DNA of 36,097 nt from Kalmanozyma brasiliensis GHG001 (GCF_000497045.1 NW_015961966.1:1-36097), one strand, 5' to 3'. Positions 21,209 to 31,683 are shown, numbered from the stretch's first letter. Made by a program: numbers and translations. Notes: generated by a model from the sequence alone, not told the origin.

Positions 21209-21567
21209 TTTAACAAAAAACTTGCATATAACATTCCTTGTTAAAAAAGAAAGTGACCTAATGGTTAATAAATAAGCTGAATGTAACCTTCTAATAAAAT
21301 TTCTATAGAAACTTTATTAGGCCGGTATAAGTCGACATCAAGGTGTAGTTATACGATATAATAATAATGGGAATTACATTATATACCTCTCTTTAAATTG
21401 AAATTGATTAATATGTACGGTTATGATAAATTTCTATAAATCTGATAGGAGTAAAAAAGTTATAAAGAAATTTATAACCTAACCCTAATAAAACTATAGA
21501 TTTTGTAACTGATTGAAAAAAGGAATCTTTTTTGTATATTGACCTATTATCCACCTTACCAAGGAAA
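21209..21567. other. Intergenic region between the CAU tRNA and nad3, with an rnl-like fragment
   Basis: No gene is visible. It holds a hairpin at 21291-21320 and a 17-nt stretch at 21330-21346 matching rnl 26491-26507 with one mismatch. Genes converge here (tRNA plus, nad3 minus). Confidence 0.5.
21291..21320. repeat. Dispersed AT hairpin next to a GGCCGG string
   Basis: The arms CTAATAAAATTTCTA and TAGAAACTTTATTAG pair with one mismatch. A close relative is at 26829-26866 inside the rnl intron. Confidence 0.65.
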
Positions 21568-22002
21568 CTACGGGCAGAAAAAAGAATCAAAATTCGATAA
21601 AAGGGGGAGGTTATTTTCGTTAGTGATCTTAGTGTTTTGAATTGAAGATCGTTTATCTGTGAAGTACAGGGCTCCAGTACCAAACTCGTAAACAAATCCA
21701 ATAGTAAGTACTAGGAAGAAGATAACAAAAATCCAGAATCCATAAGTACTTGTTTGGTAAAGATTCATTGCATAAGGATATGTTAGAAGAATTTCAATAT
21801 CAAATACTAGAAATAGGATACCAACTAGATAAAATTGAATAGAAAAAGGATTACGTGTTTGACCATACACTGGTGAGAATCCACATTCGTACGGTGTTAC
21901 TTTTTCTGAATCAGGTCGGTGTACAGCTAGTAGAAGGTTAGCAAATAGAAGAATAACTGCTAGAATAGGGATAAAAATAAAAAATAGTGTAATAGTATTC
22001 AT
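21568..22002 (-). CDS. nad3: NADH dehydrogenase subunit 3, frame running through the 3' element
   Basis: This is a complex I membrane subunit. The conserved block [18 protein letters not shown] with its loop cysteine and [19 protein letters not shown] are intact. The start ATG shares a base with the nad2 stop (TAATG). The frame is 144 aa, versus about 115-140 usual. It passes through a C-rich element (21608-21599) and ends 10 codons later at TAG. Those last codons include TTA, TCG and CCG, atypical of this genome. The real protein may end earlier if the mRNA is cut at the element. Confidence 0.94.
   Translation of the reverse strand: MNTITLFFIFIPILAVILLFANLLLAVHRPDSEKVTPYECGFSPVYGQTRNPFSIQFYLVGILFLVFDIEILLTYPYAMNLYQTSTYGFWIFVIFFLVLTIGFVYEFGTGALYFTDKRSSIQNTKITNENNLPLLSNFDSFFCP
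21599..21608 (-). terminator. C-rich element inside the 3' end of the nad3 frame
   Basis: The sense strand reads TCCCCCTTTT. Unlike at most other genes it precedes the stop codon, lying about 10 codons before it. Confidence 0.5.
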
Positions 22003-23615
22003 TAGTAATAGAATAGAGATAGAGCTAGAATATGACAGCTATTTAGTAGGATTGATGGTTGAAGTACAAATAGTACGATGATCATAGTTAGACCAGAAAT
22101 TAGTAGACTATGTACATTTGTAATTGTGGGAGTAGTCACAGTATCTGATGAATTAACAGTATTATCTGTATGTACTACATCCGTTTGAGTATCTTGACTA
22201 TCGAAATAGATAACTCGGATAATTTTTAGGTAGTAAGAAGCACTAATAACACTTACTAGAATAGCAACAATAGATAGGAAGTAGTAACCACCGTGAGTAC
22301 TTGAGTATAGAACCATTTGTTTTGCAAAGAATCCAATTAGCGGTGGAATACCTGCCATAGAGAATAGACAAAGAGCTAGACTTAGTCCTAGTAGAGGATT
22401 TTCTTTAAATTGACCTTTAAGTTGATCAATAAATTGAATATCTGTACTATTCATTGATTGTTTATTAATAGCTCGATTTGATACTAGATATGATTTACTT
22501 GTACTCATAATGTATCCGAATGCAAGAAGAATTAGGAATGTATTTACATTTGTTAGTGAGTATTGAATTAGATAGAATAGGAATGATTCAATTGATTCTT
22601 CTGTATTAATAGCTAGAGCTAGTAGTAGGAATCCAACATGACTAATTGTACTGTATGCCAGAAGTCGTTTAATCCGGTATTGACTTAGTCCAACAACTGT
22701 ACCAATAATAAGGCTAAGAACACTAGTAATAAGTAGTAGATTCTTCCAGATATTAATAGATGTATCATCACCAAGAAGAAGACTTAGTGATTCAAAACTA
22801 CCTTCTAGTCCAGATTGTAGTTCCAGAAGAAATACAAAGATAGAAATCTTAGGCATTGTTGTTAGCCATGATGTTACGATAGTTGGTACACCATCATATA
22901 CATCAGGTGCCCAGTTGTGTAGTGGTGCAGCTGCTACTTTAAATAGGAATCCAATACCAATTAGAAGTAGTCCACATGTTACACCACCACTATAAGCAAC
23001 ACTATAAGCAGCAGAAGTAGATCCTGTTACTTGTACTAGAGTATAAATACTTTCAAATTGTGTCAGACCTGTATAACTATAAATTAGTGCTGTACCTAGT
23101 AGAATTAGAGCTGAAGATAGCCCACCTAGTAGAAAGTACTTAAGACCAGCACTAGTTGCAGACTCCGAATCTCGGTAAAGTGTTGCTAGAATGTAAACAG
23201 CAAAACTTTGTAGTTCAATACTTAGATACATACTTACTAGGTCCGAACTACTTAGTAGCAGTGTAGCACCCATAGATGTAAAAAGAATCATTAGTGAATA
23301 TTCACTAATTGTCGGAACTACTGTTGTATTTGGTCGTGCAATCGTTTTATCTGTAACAGGTCCCCAACCTAGTAGGATTAGAGCACCTGTGAAAAGTAGA
23401 AATCCTTCGATAGCTACTGATACTGTAGTTACATGGAATAGTCCACTGTAGATACCTACTCCGGAAGCTAGTGACTCAATATGTAGACCATTAAAAGCCA
23501 GTAGAGCAGAGTAGATTAGAACTACAGATGTAATTCGATTAAATAGACTAGGGGTAATTCGGTAGGAGAAAACAGGAATGGCTACTAGTAGTGAAATTAG
23601 ACCAATTGAAAGCAT
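22002..23615 (-). CDS. nad2: NADH dehydrogenase subunit 2
   Basis: This encodes a 537-aa antiporter-like membrane subunit of complex I. Family blocks are visible: [56 protein letters not shown] and [21 protein letters not shown] hydrophilic insertion near residues 480-505 ([20 protein letters not shown]) makes it longer than many homologues. The stop TAA overlaps the nad3 ATG by one base, so the two are probably a bicistronic mRNA. Confidence 0.97.
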   Translation of the reverse strand: MLSIGLISLLVAIPVFSYRITPSLFNRITSVVLIYSALLAFNGLHIESLASGVGIYSGLFHVTTVSVAIEGFLLFTGALILLGWGPVTDKTIARPNTTVVPTISEYSLMILFTSMGATLLLSSSDLVSMYLSIELQSFAVYILATLYRDSESATSAGLKYFLLGGLSSALILLGTALIYSYTGLTQFESIYTLVQVTGSTSAAYSVAYSGGVTCGLLLIGIGFLFKVAAAPLHNWAPDVYDGVPTIVTSWLTTMPKISIFVFLLELQSGLEGSFESLSLLLGDDTSINIWKNLLLITSVLSLIIGTVVGLSQYRIKRLLAYSTISHVGFLLLALAINTEESIESFLFYLIQYSLTNVNTFLILLAFGYIMSTSKSYLVSNRAINKQSMNSTDIQFIDQLKGQFKENPLLGLSLALCLFSMAGIPPLIGFFAKQMVLYSSTHGGYYFLSIVAILVSVISASYYLKIIRVIYFDSQDTQTDVVHTDNTVNSSDTVTTPTITNVHSLLISGLTMIIVLFVLQPSILLNSCHILALSLFYY

Positions 23616-23803
23616 TACTAAGGGCTCACCTAAGAAACAGTACTATTTTTATTATCTTCACTAAGCAGACTACTTAATAGTAGTACTATCCACAGACACG
23701 TAAGATCTGCTTGTTATTAAAATAATGGATAGGTGTTAAAACCAGATAAACAGTTTAGTAGATGGCAGTACAGGGTATAATTCTTAAATTTTTATACATA
23801 TTA

Positions 23804-23874
23804 TACTAGTATTCGGAATCGAACCGAAAATGTGAGAGTGGAAGTCCCAAGTTTTACCATTAAACTACACTAGC
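23804..23874 (-). tRNA. trnG: tRNA-Gly (UCC)
   Basis: The acceptor arms GCTAGTG and TACTAGT pair with G-U ends. The anticodon loop CTTCCAC is closed by GGGA/TCTC, and the T-arm is TTCGG/CCGAA. Confidence 0.92.
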
Positions 23875-24262
23875 TCTTTAATATAATCAAGATAGCAAAG
23901 CTGTAAACTATATTTGGAGACTATACTATAATGTGTATTCCTATATAAATAAAAGGACATCATTTTTGGTGTAAGTTATAAGAAAAATAGTTTACCTTCA
24001 GTTAGACGGACAGACCCTATGCAATCACTAATGATATAAATTTAGATATAATGATTTTTAAAGTTAAAGTTGCTGTTATAAATTGTGGTAATAAATTTAG
24101 TAAGCGGCGGATTACTACTTACTTATTATTTTATTACGACCTACAAATAACAGCTATTTATAGACAGACGGCGCACCAGCGCAGGTAAAAGGGGAAAAAT
24201 AGGAAATAAGAAACCTAAATTTATATTAGTGAGGGTTTGGTTTATCTACTATATTGGTTCCG
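23875..24262. other. Intergenic region between rps3 and trnG
   Basis: No gene is visible. A short GC patch (AAGCGGCGGATTACT, near 24101) and the rps3 3' element (24187-24195) are the only marked features. Confidence 0.45.
24187..24195 (-). terminator. C-rich 3'-end element after the rps3-like gene
   Basis: The sense strand reads TCCCCTTTT, 67 nt after the stop. Confidence 0.5.
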
Positions 24263-25072
24263 TTAGACTAAGCTAGATCGTTGACAGATCCAAACTTTTA
24301 CAGTAAAAGCACCCAGTTCATTTTTAGTTGTATATTTACTATAGTCAATAATTTGTGTTGTGTTATTAGCGGTACGTTGGAAAGAACCAATTAGGTAAGA
24401 CTTAACAGTGATTCGTGGGATTACTGTCTCGGTTACTAGTCGTCCTGAAACTTGTACTTTAATTCCACTAACATGTGCTGGTAGATTTGTTTTATGTAGA
24501 CTAGGGTTAGTTAGAATAGCTTCTTGGAAATCCATAAAAGTATTACTAGGAGCATTATAAGCTAGATATTGGCTCAGGATATCACTATTTAGGTATGGAT
24601 AATATAGTCGAGTAGCGATAACATTTACCTCTTTTTGATATAGTTGGGCAAGTGTAGTACTTAGTTCGGAAAAATCTTTACGGAAAGATCCTGTTGTAAC
24701 TTTATTATTATATGCATGTGTTGACGAAAGAACGCCGTTAGGTGAGGCAGTATAATAAAAGAATTGAATAGTAACTTTACTACTAGTGTGACTGAAGTTT
24801 GGTTTACTGATGAAAAAAGAAGAAGTAGATAGGTTATTATTATTTGAAGTAATATTCTTTTTTGTTGTATTATTAAGTGTACCAAAATAAGCATCAATGA
24901 TACAAATAGCACTATTATTTAGCGATGTATTTCCAGATAGAGTTGAACCTAGTCCTGGAGATTGTTTGCTAAAAGAGTAGCCACCATAATTATTCATTTG
25001 CATTTGTGGCTGTTGTAGACGTCCACTATTTTTTAGGTAAACACTAGGGATTGTTGGCATAATAGTATTCAT
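24263..25072 (-). CDS. rps3: Mitochondrial ribosomal protein S3 (rps3-like)
   Basis: This is a 269-aa hydrophilic, Asn- and Ser-rich protein with no membrane helix. The C-terminal third carries the S3 signature GIKVQVSGRLVTETVIPR (about residues 200-220), then IIDYSKYTTKNELGAFTVKVW. These match the pattern of fungal mitochondrial S3/Var1 proteins of the small ribosomal subunit, which are usually encoded near rnl or free-standing. The N-terminal two thirds are low in complexity and not recognisable. Codons follow the genome's rules except for a TTA two codons before the stop codon. The assignment rests on the C-terminal signature. Confidence 0.85.
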   Translation of the reverse strand: MNTIMPTIPSVYLKNSGRLQQPQMQMNNYGGYSFSKQSPGLGSTLSGNTSLNNSAICIIDAYFGTLNNTTKKNITSNNNNLSTSSFFISKPNFSHTSSKVTIQFFYYTASPNGVLSSTHAYNNKVTTGSFRKDFSELSTTLAQLYQKEVNVIATRLYYPYLNSDILSQYLAYNAPSNTFMDFQEAILTNPSLHKTNLPAHVSGIKVQVSGRLVTETVIPRITVKSYLIGSFQRTANNTTQIIDYSKYTTKNELGAFTVKVWICQRSSLV

Positions 25073-25521
25073 TTTTGTTATGTAAATGCGCTATAGGCGC
25101 GGGATAGAAGTGCTATGTATAAAATGACTTTTTGTGCTAGTAAACCATCTTTCTCCGGTCCTACTAAATTCAAAAAGGATTTTTATTAAAAAACAGGAGA
25201 GGGACAGTTAATTAAAAAAAATCGCACAATAAGAAACGAATTATATCACTTTATAAGCCCAACATTTTTCTAGCCTTATTTTTCCTAAAAATACAACATA
25301 TCTCTGGTGAAACTTAGTTATACATTATATAAAATTATAAATTAGAAGAAGAACTCGGCGGGATCTATTAAGCATAATAAATAGAAAAATGGGTACAATT
25401 ACCAGTTGCTCCCCCTATAAAATAAATATTCTATTTATTTTATTGGGGGAGCTAGGAGAAAGTATTTTTATTTAACTCTATTTTATCACAGCTAATAAAA
25501 TAGTGTTATACTATAAAAATA
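25073..25521. other. Intergenic region between trnN and rps3
   Basis: No gene is visible. It holds a long GC-capped hairpin (25408-25452) and otherwise AT-rich sequence. Confidence 0.5.
25408..25452. repeat. Long hairpin with GCTCCCCC/GGGGGAGC ends
   Basis: About 21-bp arms with one mismatch surround TTC. The plus-strand arm contains CCCCCT, so it also resembles the C-rich element. Confidence 0.75.
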
Positions 25522-25593
25522 AGGCACTAGAAAGAATCGAACTTTCGCTGAACGTATTAACAGTACGCCACATTACCACTATGTTATAGTACC
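25522..25593 (-). tRNA. trnN: tRNA-Asn (GUU)
   Basis: The acceptor arms GGTACTA and TAGTGCC pair with one G-U. The anticodon loop CTGTTAA is closed by GCGTA/TACGT with a wobble, and the T-loop is TTCGATT. Confidence 0.92.
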
Positions 25594-25727
25594 TACGTAC
25601 TACCTATTTTTTGTAAAACAAAACTATTTTAGTATAAAAATAATTATGCTATATAAACTATTTTTTATTTAACTACTGTCGGCGTTATTTTTTTTTTTAG
25701 AAATTGATTTCTTATATTTAGGATTAA

Positions 25728-25801
25728 TCAGACTGCTGAGACTTGAACTCAGTACTATCACTCCCAAAGTGATCGCCCTGAACCATTAGGCCATCAATCT
25801 G
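25728..25801 (-). tRNA. trnP: tRNA-Pro (UGG), first of two identical copies
   Basis: The acceptor arms CAGATTG and CAGTCTG pair. The anticodon loop TTTGGGA is closed by ATCAC/GTGAT. An identical copy at 25852-25925 lies in the duplication around an N, so the genome probably has one gene. Confidence 0.93.
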
Positions 25802-25851
25802 TAATATCTTANTTTTTTTTTTAGAAATTGATTTCTTATATTTAGGATTAA

Positions 25852-25925
25852 TCAGACTGCTGAGACTTGAACTCAGTACTATCACTCCCAAAGTGATCGC
25901 CCTGAACCATTAGGCCATCAATCTG
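25852..25925 (-). tRNA. trnP: tRNA-Pro (UGG), duplicate copy, probably artefactual
   Basis: It is base-for-base identical to 25728-25801, including flanks, within the repeat that surrounds N25812. Confidence 0.6.
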
Positions 25926-25966
25926 TAATATCTTATTAAATTCCTATTTTTTATATTTATGATACA

Positions 25967-26008
25967 CTGCCCCCTAATAAAATCTTAGATTTTATAATGG
26001 GGGGGCAG
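25967..26008. repeat. Hairpin with CTGCCCCC/GGGGGCAG ends and an AAAATC/GATTTT core
   Basis: It combines the GC cap of the 25408 element with the AT core of the 1840 family. It lies between the rnl 3' end and trnP. Confidence 0.7.
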
Positions 26009-26555
26009 GTTAATAGGAGATCCATAACCATAAAAACGGTACACTATAGATAGTAGACAATGTTTTACGATTAAGTTAATCAATAAATTAGTAGTGCTAA
26101 ACTGAATATATTACTATACGTACATTTGCACCCTATGACGAATTTACATTTCTACAAAAAGAGATGTAGAAAATACGTTAAGAAGTAGTCTTCTTCTTAT
26201 TTCTTGTAATCTAATAAGGTGTGCTTCGTGCTTAAGATGCTTTCAGCGCTTATCTGTCATGATTGTGGCTACCCTACGGTGCCATATCTAAAAATAGACT
26301 TAACAATAGGTACACCATGGAATCATCCCCAGCGGTCCTTTCGTACTAACCGGAGGTCCTTAATCGATTACTTTTTCCTTCAGAAGATAGGGACCATACT
26401 GACTCACGTCGTATTGAACCCAACTCGCGTACCTCTTTAATCAGCGAACAGCTGAACCCTTCCAAGCTACTACACCTGGAGGATGAGATGAGTCGACATC
26501 GAGGTGTCAAACCGTTTGGACAATATGAACTCTCGCAAACGATAAACCTGTTCAT

Positions 26556-26786
26556 TTTTTTTTTTCATTACTAATAGCACATTTAATACTATTTTTCTAT
26601 ATATCACTATATAGTTTAGACTATGTCATCATTTAATGACTAATACAATACTAACCCTGTTGAAATCAGANTTTTTTTTTTCATTACTAATAGCACATTT
26701 AATACTATTTTTCTATATATCACTATATAGTTTAGACTATGTCATCATTTAATGACTAATACAATACTAACCCTGTTGAAATCAGA
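26556..26786. repeat. 115-bp direct duplication around an N (probable assembly artefact)
   Basis: 26556-26670 and 26672-26786 are identical, separated by N at 26671. Each starts with a T10 run, like the other two N sites. Confidence 0.9.
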
Positions 26787-26828
26787 GCTTACTAATAAAA
26801 TAATAATAATAGAAATTAGTATTTATCC

Positions 26829-26866
26829 GGCTTATAAAATTTCTATAGAAATTTTAGTAGGGCCAG
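26829..26866. repeat. Dispersed AT hairpin with GC caps inside the rnl intron
   Basis: CGGCTTATAAAATTTCTA pairs with TAGAAATTTTAGTAGGGCC with mismatches. Its closest relative is at 21291, so an intergenic-type element has entered an intron. Confidence 0.6.
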
Positions 26867-28839
26867 TAAATTTTTATTGTTCATTTTATATTAGATTATT
26901 TTATTTTATTTTATATTTTCGTAGTATGTATTAGTACTGTCAAATGTCGGGCGCTCGTGTCCAGATTATTGTTAGTGCAACTCACTGATTAGTCGTTGAA
27001 CTTTCTTACATCACTATCTACAAATATAGATATACACTGATTTAAGCTTAGCTGCAAGTTGTCTTATTAGTTTATAAGATTTTCTTGCAATTCACCCGAT
27101 TTTATATCTATCTACTTTTATGTTATGAATTTCAATGTTAACACAAATAATGAATAGATAGGGACAACAGTTTATCCCTAGCGTAACTTTTATTTCTTGA
27201 GCGATGACCATTCCATTATGAATCACCGGATCACTATATCCTACTTGCGTATCTGATCGACCTATCAGTCTTTCAGTCAAGCATGCTTATACTATTACGC
27301 TTTAGTAAACTTTACATAGTTCATTGGTTTCTGACCAATATATGCATACCTTTGAAGGCCTCTGATACTTTATTAGAGGCTACCGTCCCAGTCAAACTGA
27401 CCACCTGATATTTTCCCACTAATACATTCACTGTATTCTATAGGACAAATTCTCTATGACTTAAGATAAATTCTTAAAGATGTCCCTATATAAGTTATAG
27501 AAAAAGACTATTTAAAGTCCTTATAAATAGAAATACTTCTATTTATAGCCATAGAAATAACTCTATGAATATTAATATTGGGGGAATATTAAAAAAGAAC
27601 TTATAGAAAAATAGTACTAGAAAATTTTAGTAGTATTTAATAGAATCGTTACTAGTATTAGGTTATAGGTTATTTTCTTATTTAGACTAGTCAAGGTATT
27701 TCACTGATGTAGAAAAATATCTACTCCCTTGTATACTACACCTAGCTATAAAAGAAACAATATCAAGCTACAGTAAAGCTGCATAGGGTCTTCCCGTCTA
27801 ACTGAAGGTAAACCGCATCTGCACGGCTAATTCAATTTCACTGAGATGCTTGTGGAGACAGCAGGGCCACGTTACCTCATTCATGCAGGACCACATTTAA
27901 TGGCCAAGGAATTTCGCTACTTTCAGATCCTTATAGTTAAGACCGCCATTCACCATGGCATCAGTTAGTGACTCTATTTATAAATAGATCACCTTCTTTA
28001 CACGACATGGCATTGGGCAGAGTTCACAACTTATACAAGTACTATTCGTCTTAGCAAGTTGCTGTGTTTTTGGTAAACAGTCGCAGCCCTCGATTTTGTG
28101 ACACTCAGAATTTTTAATATAATTGTTTATTCTGGTTACCCTTATCGTCTAACTTACGGGCACAATTTGCCGAGTTCCTTCACAAGCATTATCTCTACGC
28201 CTTAGTATTCTCTACCTACGAACCTGTGTCGGTTTAGGGTACGGATTCACTATATATATAGTGACACTTACTTTTCTTGATCTAACATTCATCTCTAATA
28301 TGATCTTTCCCCCCTAAAATTGTATAGAGCGCAGAAGCTACTTTGCTAATTTTCAAACAGAGGAATAATTATTATATATAGATAATTCAGTGTAATTCTA
28401 GTAGTTCTCATCAGATATAGACGTTCGCCTATAGTCCTTAGAGTCCGCATAACTCATGGCAGATTAACTTCTCCATGAAACCCTCTCGTATTCGGCGAGG
28501 AGTGTTTTAACTCCTTTCTACGTTACTCATGTCAGCATTTTCTCTTCAGTACTGTCCAAAAAATGAAACATTTTTCTTCAATCAGATACTGAGTGTTCTG
28601 CTACCCTTATTTATAATAAATAAATATTATTATTATAAATAGTCACGGTGTAGGTATATTGTCTAAGACCCGTTAATTTTCGACGCTTCTCTCCTCAAAT
28701 TAGACCACTGAGTTGTTACACTATCATTAAAAGATGGCTCAAATTGTTCTATAATTTTCATTACAGTTTAGACTATACCTTCAACTCTATATTTACCTTA
28801 GACCTAGCTTACAATTAAACATAGATCATATTTATTAAT

Positions 28840-28847
28840 GAAGGGGA
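28840..28847 (-). terminator. C-rich element after the rnl intron ORF
   Basis: The sense strand reads TCCCCTTC, 20 nt after the ORF stop, a spacing close to that at cob and cox3. Confidence 0.4.
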
Positions 28848-28867
28848 ATAATCAACCCTAAAACATA

Positions 28868-29905
28868 TTATCGAACTAACTTCAGGATTATTGATAGAAA
28901 AGTAACTTTATCTACTTTTCGTTTCAGTCCTCCTCGATTCATATTATAAACTAGATTAACAATCTCTTCTAGATCAGCATTTGATTTTACTCGATTTTTC
29001 GTAATAATTTCCCATGCTTTAAGAGTTGGTTCAACATAGAGCTGTTTCACCGTATTTAGATGAATTGATAGTAGTAGAGGTTGAATCTTTTCTAGTAGAT
29101 TTTTATAACTATGAATTCGAAATACACAAGCATCTTTATTAGTATATTTTTTTACTTCACCACAACCAAAGTATTCCATAAGTGCGATAAGCACAATATA
29201 ATCATCATTAGCAGCCCGGCGGAGCCGGGCAGGAGTTACTTGAAAAAAACTAGTAATTCGAGAGGTTGTCGTACTGAAATTAAACCCAAAACTTCCGTCC
29301 CCATCAATAAGCCCTGCCAGATATTCTAGTGTTATAGATGTGTTCATCTTTTGACTAAAATCTAGCATTAGCGTATTAGAATTAGTTGCTTCATTATATA
29401 CAGAAGAAAATTCTGGAGAACTACTCTTAATTGTATCGAGAATCAGTTTAAGAGATTCAGGATTCCGGGTAGAAGTATTGTTCATAAAATAACATAGATT
29501 AAGAATATCTAGGAAACCTTTAGCAGTAAGATGATGATTATCATTTATTGCTAGAACAACTTTACGGAAGATTAGATAGGATACAAACTTTCCACCCATT
29601 AGCGGGTATTTCTCAAAATGTGGTAGAACTACAGTTACAATTTCTTTTACTGAAGTAACCACAATACTAACACGATCACGATTAATAACAAGTCGTCCTA
29701 CACCGCCGAAGGCATAAGTGTGAAGAGCTTGCATTAGTTCAAGATCATGAATACCTTGAGAAAGTTCGAAAGTAGGTACAAATCGATAAAGGAATTTACC
29801 TTGAGGTTGTTTTTTAATTAGAATTATAAAACTTCCATCAGCTTGAGTAAATCCTGTTAGCCACCAAGGGCTAAACTTAAATAGTCGTGTGTTCATAGCT
29901 TTCAT
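28868..29905 (-). CDS. Double LAGLIDADG homing endonuclease in the rnl intron
   Basis: The protein is 345 aa and free-standing within the intron, starting MKAMNTRLFKF. It has two motifs: WWLTGFTQADGSFIILI (about residues 14-30) and LEYLAGLIDGDGSFGFNF (about 192-209), each followed by the usual beta-strand and helix pattern. Between residues about 218 and 233 the sequence VTPARLRRAAND contains seven residues encoded by a perfect GC hairpin (29214-29230), an apparent in-frame insertion. Leucine is mostly CTN, but ATA and a terminal TTA occur. The likely role is cleavage of intron-less rnl to spread the intron. Confidence 0.92.
   Translation of the reverse strand: MKAMNTRLFKFSPWWLTGFTQADGSFIILIKKQPQGKFLYRFVPTFELSQGIHDLELMQALHTYAFGGVGRLVINRDRVSIVVTSVKEIVTVVLPHFEKYPLMGGKFVSYLIFRKVVLAINDNHHLTAKGFLDILNLCYFMNNTSTRNPESLKLILDTIKSSSPEFSSVYNEATNSNTLMLDFSQKMNTSITLEYLAGLIDGDGSFGFNFSTTTSRITSFFQVTPARLRRAANDDYIVLIALMEYFGCGEVKKYTNKDACVFRIHSYKNLLEKIQPLLLSIHLNTVKQLYVEPTLKAWEIITKNRVKSNADLEEIVNLVYNMNRGGLKRKVDKVTFLSIILKLVR
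29214..29230. repeat. GC hairpin inserted in the rnl intron ORF
   Basis: Seven-base arms GCCCGGC and GCCGGGC surround GGA. It stands out in AT-rich coding sequence and keeps the frame open. Confidence 0.7.
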
Positions 29906-31260
29906 TAATAAATATATGTAGTAAACTGAGATTCATAGAGTGCCAACGTCTTATAATGTATTAGTAAGAGTAAACCCTTACATCATATCACTATCTCTTC
30001 TTTCGAATCAGTCGTTACAGGGTCAATATCAAAGTGAATGCTGTACAAGGCATTCATATTTAAGAAATCTCTACGATGATACGACTTACCCACGGTATTA
30101 CCATAGCTTAATTAATTAATTAAAACAAATTAAACGTTAGGCTTCACCGTTTTGAGTTGGTACTATAATAGTAATCACTTACTATTGAGGCACTGACGGT
30201 CTCCCCGTACCTCCAAGCCTACTTCATGGTTGTATTAGGAGTTAAACTTTCTTATATTCACTTAACAATATTTTGGGACCTTAACACGTGCTCTGGGCTG
30301 TTTCCCTTTTGTCTATCCACCTTATCATGAATAGACTGTGCCCTTATCATTCACTATTATCCTTCCGAGGTTAACCATCAATGGTAGAGTTGTGAAACCC
30401 CCCAATTTAACATAGTGATATAAAATATCTGGCTAATGTATGATGATCAGTGCTGTACATATAAAAGTGTAAATAAAGGCCCTACCTAAATAGGTTTCGC
30501 AGAATACCAGCTATCATCCAAATTAGATTGGCCTTTCACCCCTTACCACAGCTCATCAGAGAATTTTGCAACATTCACCTGTTCGGCCCTTTTTTAGCCT
30601 GGCCATGGTAAGATCATTTGGCTTCGGGTCTAGTTCATAAAACTATTTTTGATCCACTTATTATAGTCGCTTTCGCTTAGATTATTCATCTTGCTCTATA
30701 AACTAACTCGCTGACCCATTATGCAAAAGGTACGTTGTCATTTTTTACTAAAACTCCAACTGCTTATAGGATTACTAGTTCAGGTTCTATTTCACTAGTC
30801 ATCTACTTACTTTTCACCTTTCACTCACGTTACTCTCCACTATCGCTAGATATGTTATACTTAGCCTTGGAGGATGGTACCCCCTTATTCATACAAGGCT
30901 GACGTCCTCATATTACTTAATAACACTCTCACTTTCATCACATACAGGACTTTCACCTTCTATGGGATTAAAAAAATATTTCTATTCTTTTAATGTCTAC
31001 TTATTCCAAAGTACTATGCGTGTTAGTGAAAGTTTTGGCTATTCTGGTTTCACTCACCATTACTCCCAGAGTCTCTTTTGATTTCCTTTCCTATTGGTAC
31101 TATAATGTTTTACTTCCCAACGTTCTATACTACTTGGTTTACCTTAGGATTGTATAAATATTCTGATTGTATCTATACTTTTAGTATTCTACTTCCTTTT
31201 CAACATATCTGCTAGGCATCCCTAATAATCCCTTTAATTACTTAACCGTACATTCAACAT

Positions 31261-31683
31261 TGTCATCGATTCCTATATTAATTCTTATTTTTAGCTATTT
31301 ACACTCGCACGAATAAAATAAGAAAATCTCTTCCATTTTTTATAAAAAGAATGCGCACACACAAAACAAAATGTACATGCAGTATTATATAGGATGATCC
31401 TGTAAGGACGATAATATTAGTATATTATCAGGTATTTATATAATAAATAAAATATTAAAAAAGAAAATATAATCACTGATTATATTACCTTGATAGTTTT
31501 ATAGTAATTATTATATAGTATATTTTAGTAGTAGGGGCCTATAAAATCCTTAGTGAATTTTATTGACGCGATCTACAAGACCTTTTCTTTGAAAATACAG
31601 ATTATCAGTCCGGCCAATAAAATTTATTGGCCGGACAGCGTGATGAGCTAATTTTCTAATACGGTCCTATTTTTATTTTTATT
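31261..31683. other. Divergent intergenic region between rnl and nad6
   Basis: No gene is visible. rnl leaves on minus and nad6 on plus, so promoters for both strands could lie here. It is AT-rich with a perfect 29-nt palindrome at 31608-31636. Confidence 0.5.
31608..31636. repeat. Perfect palindrome with GTCCGGCC/GGCCGGAC ends
   Basis: Arms of 14 bases surround one A (GTCCGGCCAATAAA and its complement). It lies 47 bp upstream of the nad6 start. Confidence 0.75.

Larger units (their letters stand above)
25689..25935. repeat. 123-bp direct duplication around an N (probable assembly artefact)
   Basis: 25689-25811 and 25813-25935 are identical, separated by N at 25812. Each starts with a T10 run. 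The unit contains the whole trnP. Confidence 0.9.
26553..27173 (-). mobile_element. ORF-less group I intron at the omega site of rnl
   Basis: The exon reads CTAGGGAT|AACAGG after removal, which is the omega insertion point of yeast mitochondria (E. coli about 2449). The intron starts AAACTGTTGTCCCTATC, where GUCCCU can pair with the exon end AGGGAU as P1, and it ends in G. The core blocks GTGAATTGCAAG, CAACGACTAATCAGTGAG and GGACACGAGCGCCCG are shared with the cob-490 and atp9 introns. No endonuclease frame remains. About 116 bp of its length is the artefactual duplication around N26671, so the real size is near 505 nt. Confidence 0.9.
28749..29941 (-). mobile_element. Group I intron in rnl (near E. 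coli position 1066) with a LAGLIDADG ORF
   Basis: The rRNA reads ...ACGTTGGC before and AATTTGAGCCATC after, matching the continuous E. coli segment TTGGCTTAGAAGCAGCCATC. The exact splice points are uncertain by a few bases. The sequence after the ORF contains GTATAGTCTAAACTG, a core 3' segment typical of group I introns. Confidence 0.85.
26165..31260 (-). rRNA. rnl: Mitochondrial large-subunit (LSU) ribosomal RNA with two introns
   Basis: Conserved 23S-type blocks occur in order on minus. The 5' start AAAGGGAT...GGATGCCTAG is at about 31240-31200. A GTGTAACAACTCAGTGGTC block (E. coli about 1085-1105) lies near 28700. The peptidyl-transferase region ATAGTGATCCGGTG and TAGGGATAA, interrupted by an intron, lies at 27240-27170. 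TTCATATTG and ACACCTCGATGTCGAC follow near 26530-26490, and the 3' end CGCTGAAAGCATCTTAAGC is near 26240. Approximate exons: 31260-29942, 28748-27174, 26552-26165. Both ends are approximate. No copy of the C-rich 3' element was found directly after it. Confidence 0.94.

Noticed and set aside
25728..25925. Genuine tandem duplication of trnP
   Set aside because: The two copies are identical with flanks and separated by an N, as at two other sites, so an assembly overlap is the simpler explanation.
26219..27280. Several open frames of 60-73 codons on both strands
   Set aside because: They are inside rnl exons or its ORF-less intron and coincide with conserved LSU rRNA sequence.
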